In this document: piece by piece, positions 7,599 to 14,771 of the stretch
Position numbering within the stretch: the first letter of the stretch is position 1
Layout: the number at the start of each line of letters is the position of its first letter
Source of the DNA: JAVBLF01 sp031553675
GTDB lineage: Bacteria > Bacillota > Clostridia > Christensenellales > CALWSW01
Length of the DNA stretch: 21,854 bases
Reading direction: 5' to 3'
NCBI GenBank assembly: GCA_031553675.1
Contig: JAVBLF010000029.1
Location: 1 to 21,854 of the forward strand
Program-made: the position numbers and the translations under genes
The notes under the pieces: model-generated
What the model was told of the DNA's origin: nothing
Databases searched by the model: none
The model's input: the letters and a program-made list of their open reading frames with translations, nothing else

Positions 7599-8321
7599 CT
7601 ATATATTACATAAAAAGCCATTAACTTGCATTCGAACTTTGTCGAAAAAAGAAGACCACGGTGAAATGTCTGGAAAAGGCGCAAACAATGCGATCGGTTC
7701 AGATCCGACGGGATGCGGAAACGAGAGCGCGTGCGCAAAAAGCGCGATCGACTGACCGGGACGGCTGTCCGGATTGTAGCGCGCATCGCCCCAGATGGGC
7801 CATCCGGCATGCGAAAGCTGGACGCGGATCTGGTGGTGCCTGCCGGTTTCGAGCGCGACGGCCAGCAGCGCAAGGCCCTCATCCCGCGCGATCGTCCGAA
7901 AGCGCAACCGCGCCTCTTTGGCGTCGGGTCGGTCGGGCGGCACGACACGCGAAAAACGCGTCGCTTCGTCCTTCCAGAGGAAGTCGCGCAAAGCGCCTTC
8001 CTCCGGCGGATCGCCTGCGACGATCGCGAGGTATTCCTTTTTCCAGCCGCCTTCTTGCATGCTCTTTTGCAGGCGGGCTGCCGCCTTGCTCGTCCGCGCA
8101 AAAACCATGACGCCGCCAACCGGTCGGTCGAGCCGATGCACGAGGCCGAGGTAGACGGCGCCTGGCTTGGCGTACTTGGCTTTCAGGTATTCTTTCGCGG
8201 CGGACAAAAGGTCGGGATCGCCCGACGCGTCGCGCTGCACGGGCATCATCGGCGGCTTGACGACCGCGAGCAAGTGGTTGTCTTCGTAAGCGATTTCAAA
8301 TGTCGGCATAGGCTTTGTCAT
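7599..8321 (-). CDS. RluA-family pseudouridine synthase
   Basis: This 240-residue enzyme converts uridine to pseudouridine in rRNA or tRNA. The RluA signature HRLDRPVGG (62-70) carries the catalytic aspartate at 65. The conserved RHHQIRVQLSHAGWPIWGD (161-179) and the FAHALSFPHP stretch are present. There is no N-terminal S4 domain, so it is the short, catalytic-domain-only type seen in YlyB/RluC-like paralogues. The RNA target cannot be predicted. The start ATG at 8321 overlaps the stop of the upstream hydrolase gene (ATGA, 8321-8318). No separate ribosome binding site is evident, pointing to translational coupling. A second ATG at 8309 is an alternative start. Confidence 0.92.
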   Translation of the reverse strand: MTKPMPTFEIAYEDNHLLAVVKPPMMPVQRDASGDPDLLSAAKEYLKAKYAKPGAVYLGLVHRLDRPVGGVMVFARTSKAAARLQKSMQEGGWKKEYLAIVAGDPPEEGALRDFLWKDEATRFSRVVPPDRPDAKEARLRFRTIARDEGLALLAVALETGRHHQIRVQLSHAGWPIWGDARYNPDSRPGQSIALFAHALSFPHPVGSEPIALFAPFPDISPWSSFFDKVRMQVNGFLCNI

Positions 8322-9040
8322 CGGTGTTCGTCGAGAAAGGGCTCTATGATCGCCAGGCATGCGTCGCGCCTGTCGCGCAGGATGAAGTGGTCGCCGCCCG
8401 GCAGAATGTGCAAGGTCGCATGGGGGAGCGTCTCGGCGATCAGGCGGGTGTGCGCGTCCTTGATCATGTCGTTCTCGCCCGCCATGACGAGCGTGGGCGC
8501 GTTGATCCGGGCGATTTCGTCGGCCGTGAAGTGCGGATCGTTGACCATGAGGCCGTAGCGATCGCTCCGCAGGCGGAAATTCTTTGAAAACGGCGCAAAG
8601 AGCCAATAGACGCCGTACTGCACGACGATCGGAATTTGGTAGCGCGCGCGGACGCCGCCGGGGTTCAGGTTGGCGCCGCAGAGGATCAGCGAGCGCACGC
8701 GCTTTGGGGCGGCGAGCGCCAGCGCGATCGCGATGTTGCCGCCGTCACTAAAGCCGAGGATCTGTGCCGCTTCAACGCCCTCGGCATCGAGCACTTCCAC
8801 CACGTCCTCCGCCATGCCCGCGATCGTCAGCGGTCCTTCGCCGCGTTCCGATCGGCCGTGTGCGCGGCTGTCGATCGCGATCACGGGCTGCCTTTCGGCG
8901 AGCGCCGGTATCGAGTCCGCAAAAAAGCCCACGTCCTCGCTATTTCCATGTAAGCAGACGAGAGGTGTCCGTCCGTCGAGCGCGCCGTGCACGTCGTAGG
9001 TGATGCGCACGTCGTTGGCCTGGGTCGATGCTGTCACCAT
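8318..9040 (-). CDS. Alpha/beta-fold hydrolase
   Basis: A 240-residue cytoplasmic serine hydrolase. The catalytic triad can be read directly: nucleophile Ser98 in the GFSDGG elbow, acid Asp191 in MAGENDMI, and His218 in PGGDHFI. HGNSED (31-36) forms the oxyanion hole region. The family includes esterases, thioesterases and C-C bond hydrolases, and the substrate is not predictable. The ATG at 9040 follows AAGGAGG. The gene is the first of a two-gene unit with the pseudouridine synthase, which starts within its stop codon. The methyltransferase gene lies 143 bases upstream on the same strand, separated by a GC-rich repeat, so a longer operon is possible. Confidence 0.92.
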   Translation of the reverse strand: MVTASTQANDVRITYDVHGALDGRTPLVCLHGNSEDVGFFADSIPALAERQPVIAIDSRAHGRSERGEGPLTIAGMAEDVVEVLDAEGVEAAQILGFSDGGNIAIALALAAPKRVRSLILCGANLNPGGVRARYQIPIVVQYGVYWLFAPFSKNFRLRSDRYGLMVNDPHFTADEIARINAPTLVMAGENDMIKDAHTRLIAETLPHATLHILPGGDHFILRDRRDACLAIIEPFLDEHR

Positions 9041-9055
9041 GGCTTTCCTCCTTCA

Positions 9056-9116
9056 GGGGGCCTCGGGGACGTCGCCCCCCATCCCCCACCAAAGGGGCCC
9101 ACCCCTTTGGTATCCC
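9056..9116 (+). repeat. GC-rich palindromic intergenic repeat, copy 2
   Basis: Same layout as the element at 3258-3312: a first GC-rich inverted pair (GGGGGC...GCCCCCC), then CCAAAGGGG..CCCCTTTGG, then ATCCC. It lies directly upstream of the hydrolase ribosome binding site, so in the minus-strand transcript it would form leader hairpins. Confidence 0.6.
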
Positions 9117-9183
9117 GAAGCAAAACAAACTCATCTCTTCATTCAGATTGCACCAAGGCCGCCTAATGTCTCGAACCGACTCC

Positions 9184-10038
9184 CTAAACGCCGCTCCAGC
9201 GGCCACTCGCGCCGCAGGGAAGCACGAGTCCGCGCTTCTGGACGGGCAAGCCGAGCTCGTCAGCCTCGACCCGTCCACCGAAGCGCGACGCGACGGTCAG
9301 TTGCAGCACGTTTCGCAGCACGCTGGGCGCGAGGCCCGTCGTGTACGAATTGATCAGAAAAAAGATCGGATCGTCGGACAAGACGTCGAGGCAAGCTTCG
9401 ACGAGTTCGTAGAGCGAGTCTTCGATCTTCCACATCTCGCCGCCCGGGCCGCGGCCATAGCTGGGCGGGTCCATAAGCAGGGCGTCGTAACGCTGGCCGC
9501 GCCGCGCCTCGCGCTTGACGAACTTCAGCACGTCATCGACGATCCAACGGACGGGCCTGTCGGCGAGGCCGCTGGCCGCGGCGTTTTCCTTGGCCCAGGC
9601 GACCATGCCTTTGGCTGCGTCGACGTGGACGACCTCCGCCCCCGCCGCCATGCAGGCCACCGTCGCGCCGCCGGTGTACGCAAAGAGGTTCAGAACGCGT
9701 ATCGGACGGCGGGCGGCACGGATGCAATCCTGCATCCAGCGCCAATTGACCGCCTGCTCAGGGAAGAGGCCGGTGTGCTTGAAGCCGGTCGGCCGCACGA
9801 CGAAGCGCAGTTCGCCCAGCGCGATCTCCCACTTTTCAGGCAGTGCGCGCGCGACCTTCCATTGCCCCCCGCCGCTTTTGGCGCGTTCATAGCGGGCATC
9901 GACGGCCTCGGGCGCTTCCATCGGCCAAATCGCCTGGGGGTCGGGGCGCAGTAGGGCGATCTCGCCCCAGCGTTCGAGTTTTTCTCCGTTGCCGCAATCG
10001 ATCAGCGCGTAATCTTTCCATTCGTCGGACAAGTACAT
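9184..10038 (-). CDS. Class I SAM-dependent methyltransferase (RlmI-like)
   Basis: The 284-residue protein has a Rossmann-fold methyltransferase core. Motif I is LNLFAYTGG (116-124), the acidic residue after strand 2 is in VHVDAAKG (Asp140), and motif IV is DPPSYGRG (190-197). This set is typical of the RlmI/RlmK-like group that methylates rRNA bases, but the N-terminal PUA domain of RlmI is absent. The opening ~100 residues are a beta-rich domain ending in FKHTGLFPEQ, seen in this subfamily. The substrate is probably rRNA, but that is inference. The ATG at 10038 is preceded by GAGGAG. An extended -10 promoter lies just upstream. Confidence 0.88.
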   Translation of the reverse strand: MYLSDEWKDYALIDCGNGEKLERWGEIALLRPDPQAIWPMEAPEAVDARYERAKSGGGQWKVARALPEKWEIALGELRFVVRPTGFKHTGLFPEQAVNWRWMQDCIRAARRPIRVLNLFAYTGGATVACMAAGAEVVHVDAAKGMVAWAKENAAASGLADRPVRWIVDDVLKFVKREARRGQRYDALLMDPPSYGRGPGGEMWKIEDSLYELVEACLDVLSDDPIFFLINSYTTGLAPSVLRNVLQLTVASRFGGRVEADELGLPVQKRGLVLPCGASGRWSGV

Positions 10039-10078
10039 TCGTTTCTCCTCAGATATAAAACAAAATCAATGCGATCTT

Positions 10079-10087
10079 ATTGTATCA
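10079..10087 (-). promoter_or_regulatory. Extended -10 promoter of the methyltransferase gene
   Basis: On the minus strand TGA-TACAAT (10087-10079) fits an extended -10 element. No convincing -35 box is seen. The remaining sequence up to 10201 shows no gene. Confidence 0.5.
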
Positions 10088-10201
10088 CAAAATCCGAATC
10101 TTCCATGCATCTCGAAACCCGATGATAGAAAAAACCCGGAAAAATGATTGGTGGATCGACCAGCTTGGCCCTGCCGTCTTTCGATCCCCGCTTTGCAACG
10201 C

Positions 10202-10232
10202 TCGAAAGAGTGGTCGATGACCACTCTTTCGA
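10202..10232. terminator. Strong hairpin after the surface-protein gene
   Basis: A perfect 14-bp stem (10202-10215 with 10219-10232) around a three-base loop lies 28 bases past the stop of the large minus-strand gene. There is no T tract on either strand, so it is a stabilising or pause hairpin at least, and a terminator only possibly. Confidence 0.5.
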
Positions 10233-10259
10233 TAGATGAGAGGAAGGTGAGGTGGGCGT

Positions 10260-12434
10260 TTAGGATTGGCCTCGCAGGCGGCGGAAGATGGCGGCGATGC
10301 CCGCGACGGCGGCGATGGCCATGCTGGCGATGGCAGTCGCCGCGTTCCCGATTTCGTCGCCCGTGCGGGGGACGATGAGGGGGCCGTCGTTCGTCTCGAT
10401 GACGGTGAGGCCGCCGTCCGAGTTTCCATTGTCGTCTGGATTCGGATCGTCCTCGACGTGGAGTTCTTCGTCGTCGATGAACTCGTCGTCGGGTTTCGAC
10501 AGGTCAACGTCGCTTCGGCTGGGGTTTTCGTTCGCGTGGCCGTCATTGCTGGGCGTGGGCGTGGCGGGAATCTTGCCGCCGTTGTAGCTGCCGTAAATCT
10601 GCTGCTGGTAGGTCGCCTCGGCGCCCATCGCTTCGAAATCGCGGCCCATGACCTTGTAAGTCGAGGCAAAGCCCGTCCGGAAGCCGAAGTAGCTCAGCGC
10701 GTTGGCGACGTCGCTTCCTTTGGGGTATTCTTTGTTGTTGTCGGCGTAGTAGAAGCGCGTTCCGCCGTTGTAGAGTCTTTTCGCTTCGGTGCTGTTGTTC
10801 GTGGACGGCGCGAAGAGCGCGATGGATTTCCCTGCGTCGTTGTCGTAGAAGGTGTATTCACTGATGAGCGACACGATGGGGTTGCCCTGGATGTCGCAGA
10901 TGGTATAGATCACGATGCCGTTTTCACCGATCGGCGTCTTGCCGTCCGAGGCGTAGTGGACGTAAGCGGTCGTGAGTTTGCCGTTCGTCTTGCTGACGCC
11001 GCCCGCCCAATTGACGTTGGGCTTGGTCGTCGCGGTCGGCGATGGCTTGGGCGTTGGCGTCGCCCAGGCCGCCGTCGTCGGATAGCTCGTCGGTACCGTC
11101 GTCGGGTAGCTCGTCGGACGGCTCGTCGGGCCGGTCGTCGGCACGTTTGTCGGCAGATTCGTCGGGACCGTTGTCGGTACGCTGATCGGCCCTTCCGTCG
11201 GGACGGTCGTCGGCACTGTCGTGGGGATGGTCGTCGGGGTGGTCGTCGGCAGCAAGGTCGACCTGCCCTCGTCATCGAGACCCTGCGTCGTCGTCGGCAG
11301 GAGCGTGGGGAGGTCGGTGGGCACGGTCGTCGGATAGGTCGTCGGGCCGGTCGTCGGATGGCTCGTGGGCACCGTCGTCGGATAGGTCGTCGGGTAAGTC
11401 GTCGGTCCGGTTGTCGGCACCGTCGTCGGCAATGTGGTCGGAAGGGTCGTCGGCGCCGACGTGATGTAAGGCGGATTCGTCACATAGGCGTCGGGCGTTT
11501 CCGTCGCCTGTGGGCCGATTTTCTCGTCTTCGCCCTGGGGGTTGACCTGGGCTACGCGAATGCCGTTGATGTTGACGTTGACGATGTCGTTCGCGCTTGT
11601 CGTGCGGCTGGCGGGGACATAGGTGCGTACGACGATGTATTTGTTCTTGATGGTCATGACATCCTGGCCGCTGCCGTTGGGCTGGAACTTCTCGGCGCCG
11701 GCGGTCTGGAGTTTGGCGTACATTTTGCCCGCGCCGCCCTGCTTGACGACGCCTGTTAGGATCGCGGTATATTCGAGCGCATCGGGGGCGCTGATGTTGA
11801 CCGCAGTCGTGCGGCCGCCGATGTTGATCGTCTCGACGCCGTCTTTGGCCTTGAGCGCGGCGATGCGGACACGGCCGTTGACGATGGCCGGCGCGAAGCT
11901 GGCCGTATCGAAGAAGGAGGCCGCATTTTTTTCCTGGCCGATCAAGCCAAAGCTAAAGGTATTGTTGGCGCTGTTGTAGCTCGATATGCCCGAAATGTCG
12001 AGTGTACTGAACGAGCCGGCGCTGCTGTAGCCGGGGATGCCAACGCTCGACGAAAAGTCGTCGTAGAGGTTCGCGCAGATGACCGGTTGCGCGCTCTTGG
12101 CGTAGGACAGGTCGATGGTGTCCGACCCGACATACAGTTCGATTTCGCGGTCGGCGATCGAGTTGAGCAATTGGCCGTAGCCTTTGCCGATGTTTTTGAC
12201 CTGCATCTCGATCGCGAGGCTGATGACCTCGCCTTTCTGGTAGGTCTTCTTGCTCGGCGTCATGTTCGCGTAGTCGCGAAGGCCCGTCACGGTGTTCTGC
12301 ACCGTCACCGCCTGGATGCTCGTCAGCGACAGCTGGGTGCTGTCCGAGCGGCTGGGCGTGTCCGTGAATGCCATCGAAGCAAACATGATCAGCGCGAGCG
12401 CTACCCCGTACCACGGTTTCAGGACTCGTTTCAT
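10260..12434 (-). CDS. Secreted, wall-anchored protein with Pro-Thr tetrapeptide repeat stalk
   Basis: The 724-residue protein is built like a cell-surface protein. Residues 1-23 are a signal peptide (MKRVLKPWYGVALALIMFAS then MAF). Residues about 30-300 form a beta-rich, Ser/Asn-rich domain that I do not recognise. Residues 328-454 are PTTx tetrapeptides, where x is mostly V, L, Y, G, I or T, broken once by a short acidic insert (QGLDDEGRS, 384-392). A second globular domain runs from about 475 to 620. An acidic linker (643-671) precedes VPRTGD (688-693), a hydrophobic span (695-717) and RRLRGQS. The last three match a sortase cell-wall sorting signal with V in place of L. Start: ATG 12434, with GAGGAG nine bases upstream. 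The stalk is likely O-glycosylated or wall-spanning; that is inference. No sortase gene is in the window. Confidence 0.82.
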   Translation of the reverse strand: MKRVLKPWYGVALALIMFASMAFTDTPSRSDSTQLSLTSIQAVTVQNTVTGLRDYANMTPSKKTYQKGEVISLAIEMQVKNIGKGYGQLLNSIADREIELYVGSDTIDLSYAKSAQPVICANLYDDFSSSVGIPGYSSAGSFSTLDISGISSYNSANNTFSFGLIGQEKNAASFFDTASFAPAIVNGRVRIAALKAKDGVETINIGGRTTAVNISAPDALEYTAILTGVVKQGGAGKMYAKLQTAGAEKFQPNGSGQDVMTIKNKYIVVRTYVPASRTTSANDIVNVNINGIRVAQVNPQGEDEKIGPQATETPDAYVTNPPYITSAPTTLPTTLPTTVPTTGPTTYPTTYPTTVPTSHPTTGPTTYPTTVPTDLPTLLPTTTQGLDDEGRSTLLPTTTPTTIPTTVPTTVPTEGPISVPTTVPTNLPTNVPTTGPTSRPTSYPTTVPTSYPTTAAWATPTPKPSPTATTKPNVNWAGGVSKTNGKLTTAYVHYASDGKTPIGENGIVIYTICDIQGNPIVSLISEYTFYDNDAGKSIALFAPSTNNSTEAKRLYNGGTRFYYADNNKEYPKGSDVANALSYFGFRTGFASTYKVMGRDFEAMGAEATYQQQIYGSYNGGKIPATPTPSNDGHANENPSRSDVDLSKPDDEFIDDEELHVEDDPNPDDNGNSDGGLTVIETNDGPLIVPRTGDEIGNAATAIASMAIAAVAGIAAIFRRLRGQS
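11073..11453 (-). repeat. 12-bp-period tandem repeats coding PTTx units
   Basis: The DNA repeats in register with the protein at a 12-bp period. Each unit reads CCGACGACC-like on the coding strand with one variable codon. Two blocks are visible, split by the segment coding QGLDDEGRS. The variation in third positions and in the x codon shows the array is old, but repeat-number change by slippage is possible. Confidence 0.85.
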
Positions 12435-12516
12435 GGGGAATGGCTCCTCTCCAAAGTGAATCTGCAAGTTTGATAGCGTGGATACGCTCTTGGGCTTGCT
12501 CCCATTGCACACTGCT

Positions 12517-12545
12517 ATCCTAACAGCCTGGCTGTGGGAAGACAA
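12517..12545 (-). promoter_or_regulatory. Candidate promoter of the surface-protein gene
   Basis: On the minus strand TTGTCT (12545-12540) is followed after 17 bases by TAGGAT (12522-12517). Transcription would begin near 12510, about 76 bases before the ATG. Confidence 0.5.
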
Positions 12546-12660
12546 CGAACAATTTGTGTTATCATGAATAAAATTCACTTTATGAGTATATATTTCACAT
12601 TTATGGATAGCTCCTCCCCGCACAACAAAACGCCGCCCCTTTTATTCGGACGGCATTTGC

Positions 12661-12689
12661 TTGTGATTTCATTGCGTTTGGCGTATAAT
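12661..12689 (+). promoter_or_regulatory. Strong promoter of the putative antitoxin RNA
   Basis: TTGTGA (12661-12666), a 17-base spacer and a perfect TATAAT (12684-12689). Transcription would begin near 12696 and head toward the 3' end of the small peptide gene on the other strand. Confidence 0.75.
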
Positions 12690-12695
12690 TGACGT

Positions 12696-12788
12696 AGAGG
12701 GCAGCCGTTGTTCCAGTCAGTGGTTACGTCAGGGTAGTTGTGGACTTGACGTCCAAAACCGTCCTGTCGCTAGCAGGGCGGTTTTACT
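12696..12788 (+). ncRNA. Putative antisense antitoxin RNA (type I toxin-antitoxin)
   Basis: A short RNA of about 90 bases is inferred from the promoter at 12661-12689 and the terminator at 12755-12785. It carries no open frame with a ribosome binding site. Its 5' part can fold as CCGTTG (12705-12710) against CAGTGG (12718-12723). Its 3' end is the reverse complement of the last codons and stop of the 26-residue peptide gene transcribed from the opposite strand, so the two RNAs overlap at their 3' ends by about 30 bases. This is the layout of txpA/RatA-type loci. No expression evidence is available. Confidence 0.6.
12755..12785. terminator. Shared bidirectional terminator of toxin mRNA and antisense RNA
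   Basis: AAAACCGTCCTG (12755-12766) pairs with CAGGGCGGTTTT (12774-12785) around a seven-base loop, with one G-U pair in the plus-strand RNA. T tracts are present on both strands. The last two bases overlap the stop codon of the small peptide gene. Confidence 0.85.
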
Positions 12789-12864
12789 TCTTGGAATTCA
12801 TGATCCCAAGGATGATCAATCCGAGACTCATCGTCCCGTAGATCAGCATCGCGATCCATTCCAT
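12784..12864 (-). CDS. Putative type I toxin, 26-residue hydrophobic peptide
   Basis: The peptide begins MEWIAMLIYG and ends IMNSKK. It is one membrane span (about residues 4-22) capped by a lysine pair. This matches the small holin-like/TxpA-type toxins of Bacillota, which act at the inner membrane, though it is short for that group. The ATG at 12864 has a perfect AGGAGG (12878-12873) eight bases upstream. That ribosome binding site lies inside an 11-bp hairpin stem, so the mRNA should be translated poorly until refolded or processed. A convergent antisense RNA overlaps its 3' end. The toxin role is inferred from layout and composition, not from close sequence match. Confidence 0.65.
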   Translation of the reverse strand: MEWIAMLIYGTMSLGLIILGIMNSKK

Positions 12865-12867
12865 ACA

Positions 12868-12908
12868 CGTCACCTCCTCTCTACGTCATTGGTTCGTAGG
12901 AGATGACG
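12868..12908 (-). promoter_or_regulatory. Hairpin that hides the toxin ribosome binding site
   Basis: In the minus-strand RNA, CGUCAUCUCCU (12908-12898) pairs along all 11 positions (one G-U) with AGGAGGUGACG (12878-12868). An inner ACG/CGU pairing can extend it. The whole AGGAGG is in the stem. Confidence 0.7.
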
Positions 12909-12936
12909 CAACCACACTGCAACGACGGCTGCCACC

Positions 12937-12951
12937 ATGATAGGATACCAC
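12937..12951 (-). promoter_or_regulatory. Candidate promoter of the toxin mRNA
   Basis: On the minus strand TGG-TATCCT (12951-12943) is an extended -10 candidate, and TATCAT (12942-12937) is a second. Transcription would begin near 12930-12936, giving an mRNA of about 180 bases with a ~70-base leader. No good -35 box is seen. Confidence 0.45.
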
Positions 12952-12973
12952 AGATTTACATTTTATTCCATGC

Positions 12974-13002
12974 AAAAAGAGCGGCGTTCGTGCCGCTCTT
13001 TT
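12974..13002. terminator. Terminator of the padR-HAAS-DUF4097 operon
   Basis: AAAAGAGCGGC (12975-12985) pairs with GCCGCTCTTTT (12992-13002) around a six-base loop. Read on the minus strand the hairpin ends in five T. It lies 42 bases past the stop of the DUF4097 gene. Confidence 0.85.
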
Positions 13003-13043
13003 GCTGTTCACCGGTGGTCGGTAGCGGATGACCCCGCCTGCCC

Positions 13044-14099
13044 TCAATGCTTTTCGATCGATATCTCGCCCGAGCTGACGTCGGCGCGGTAATGGCGTGG
13101 GCTTTCGGCGTCGAGGTAGTGGGCTTGGCCGGATCGGTTGTCTCGGTGGAAATTCGCCAAGTCAAACGCGCTGTCGATCTGCCCCGATGTGCATTCGTAA
13201 TCGAGCACAAAGCCTTCGCCGTCCGGAATCGATACGGCAACATTGCCCGACATGCACTTGAGGCGCATTTCGTCCGGCATCCGGTCGGTATCGATGCGGA
13301 TCTCGCCGCTGCTGCACTGCGCGTCGATCGCGCCGATCGAGCCTGCATCGATTCGGATCGATCCGGAACTCAGTTCGCAGCGCAGCGACTGGGCGTCGAG
13401 GTCTTTGCCGAGCACCTCGCCACTCGTCAATTCAATGTCAGCCTTGCCTTGGCAGACCATGCCGTCGAAATGGAATTCGCCCGAACTCGTTTTGAGTTTC
13501 GCATTTTCGCATCTCAGATCGCGTAATTCGAAGGAGCCGGACGTCAACGCCAGCGACGCGTCTTCGGCGACAACGATGTTCGACGCTTCGATCTCGCCCG
13601 AACTGAGCTGCATGCCCAGCGTTCGGAAGCTGCGGTCGGAGATCGAGAGCGAACCGGATTCGAGCTGAACCTCCAAGATTTCGCAGTAGGACGAGGGCAG
13701 ATAGACCTCGATCCGGTCGGGTTCGAAGGCAAAGAGGAAGACGTGGGGATCGCCCGAACGAATCTGTACCGCATCGCCATCGGCCGTCACTTTGACGTGG
13801 TAACGGGGCTCCAGTTTGCGGCTGCTGTACTGCACGACGCGAATCGCATCGCCGTCACTGGGCAACACCTCGACCCATTCGGAAGAAAAGCGCATGTCGA
13901 TCGTCTTCACCCCCGCCAGCGGGAGCTTTTGATCGCTGACGGCGACGGCGGCACGGCGCGTGAAATTCCATCCTGCGCTCGCGTTGCCGTAGACGATCCC
14001 AAAGACCAGAAAGCCGACGATGGCCGCCATCATCAGGAGCAGCAGCGCGAAGACGGCGATTAATACCTTGTTCGTGCCGCTTGGTTTCGATGTGCGCAT
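13044..14099 (-). CDS. DUF4097-family beta-repeat membrane protein
   Basis: The 351-residue protein has one N-terminal membrane segment (about 13-35) and an extracytoplasmic body made of repeated short beta strands. SSGE/SSGS or TSGS motifs recur about every 20 residues (LSSGEIEAS, LTSGSFEL, TSSGEFHF, LTSGEVLG, LSSGSIRI, CSSGEIRI). This is the signature of DUF4097 (LiaG/YvlB-like) right-handed beta solenoids, which are tied to envelope-stress operons in Bacillota. The ATG at 14099 follows AAGGAG, which lies within the end of the preceding gene. The two genes are separated by four bases, so the genes are clearly co-transcribed. Confidence 0.88.
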   Translation of the reverse strand: MRTSKPSGTNKVLIAVFALLLLMMAAIVGFLVFGIVYGNASAGWNFTRRAAVAVSDQKLPLAGVKTIDMRFSSEWVEVLPSDGDAIRVVQYSSRKLEPRYHVKVTADGDAVQIRSGDPHVFLFAFEPDRIEVYLPSSYCEILEVQLESGSLSISDRSFRTLGMQLSSGEIEASNIVVAEDASLALTSGSFELRDLRCENAKLKTSSGEFHFDGMVCQGKADIELTSGEVLGKDLDAQSLRCELSSGSIRIDAGSIGAIDAQCSSGEIRIDTDRMPDEMRLKCMSGNVAVSIPDGEGFVLDYECTSGQIDSAFDLANFHRDNRSGQAHYLDAESPRHYRADVSSGEISIEKH

Positions 14100-14103
14100 G
14101 CCC

Positions 14104-14760
14104 TCACTCCTTAAACGCGTAGTAGACGTTGATCGCGGCAGTAAAGAGCGGGATCAGCAGAAAGAGAACCCATGTGACCTCCCACGCCTCCGTTACGAAG
14201 CTGATCACGAAGTAGAGCGGGATGACCAGCGCCACAAAGCAGGCGATCAGCGTGCCTTTGATGCGGCGATCGCGCTCGCGCTTCAGGGAAAAGGCCTTGA
14301 ATTCTTCGACGAGATCGTCGCCGCTTTTCATATAACGCGGGTTGTTTGCGATGTTGTTGTAGACCAAGAGGCCGACGCCTGCCGCCACGAAGAGGAAAAA
14401 CCCCACGCCCGCCAAAGAATCAGGGGCTCCCATGCTGTAAATGAGTATGGAAGACAGCGGGCTGAGGATGCAGAGCACGATGCCGATTGACGTCATCAAG
14501 GCGGCTTTTTTCCGCGCGTCACGGATCTCGGCCGATCCCCGATCGGCGGGTTTTTCCAGCGTGGCGATCAATTCCTGCACGTCGCCGACGTTGGCGATGA
14601 CGCTGCGGTAGGCTTCGTCGGGATCGGTGCCGTTTTTGAGCAGGTCGTCGTACTTGTCTTGCAGGTTGGCGGTCATCTCTTCGCGCAGCTCGCGCGCTTG
14701 CTCGGTCGCAGGAGCGTTTGCGAACAGCTCCGATACGAAGTCAGCCAAGTGGCCGTTCAT
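14104..14760 (-). CDS. HAAS-domain membrane protein (DUF1700-like)
   Basis: The 218-residue protein starts with a cytoplasmic helical HAAS-like domain (about residues 8-70) containing the family hallmark pattern REEMTANLQDKYDDLLKNG and later YRSVIANVGD. Four membrane spans follow, at about 88-108, 115-135, 168-190 and 195-214. Such proteins typically sit directly after a PadR gene and are thought to be its partner, as here. The ATG at 14760 follows AGGAGG. The stop lies four bases before the DUF4097 gene, and the PadR gene ends 11 bases upstream of the ATG. Confidence 0.85.
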   Translation of the reverse strand: MNGHLADFVSELFANAPATEQARELREEMTANLQDKYDDLLKNGTDPDEAYRSVIANVGDVQELIATLEKPADRGSAEIRDARKKAALMTSIGIVLCILSPLSSILIYSMGAPDSLAGVGFFLFVAAGVGLLVYNNIANNPRYMKSGDDLVEEFKAFSLKRERDRRIKGTLIACFVALVIPLYFVISFVTEAWEVTWVLFLLIPLFTAAINVYYAFKE

Positions 14761-14771
14761 AGTCCTTCCTC

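Noticed and set aside
7599..8606. Longer pseudouridine synthase starting at 8606
   Set aside because: The extra residues are an out-of-frame shadow of the hydrolase gene; the ATGA overlap start at 8321 fits the family.
11073..11453. CRISPR-like short repeats
   Set aside because: The 12-bp period is in frame with PTTx codons and has no unique spacers.
10266..11759. 497-codon plus-strand open frame antisense to the surface protein
   Set aside because: Arg/Gly-rich product created by the 12-bp repeat read on the wrong strand; no start signal.
12740..12850. Plus-strand GTG frame of about 36 codons inside the toxin-antitoxin locus
   Set aside because: No ribosome binding site; it crosses the terminator and is antisense to the small peptide.
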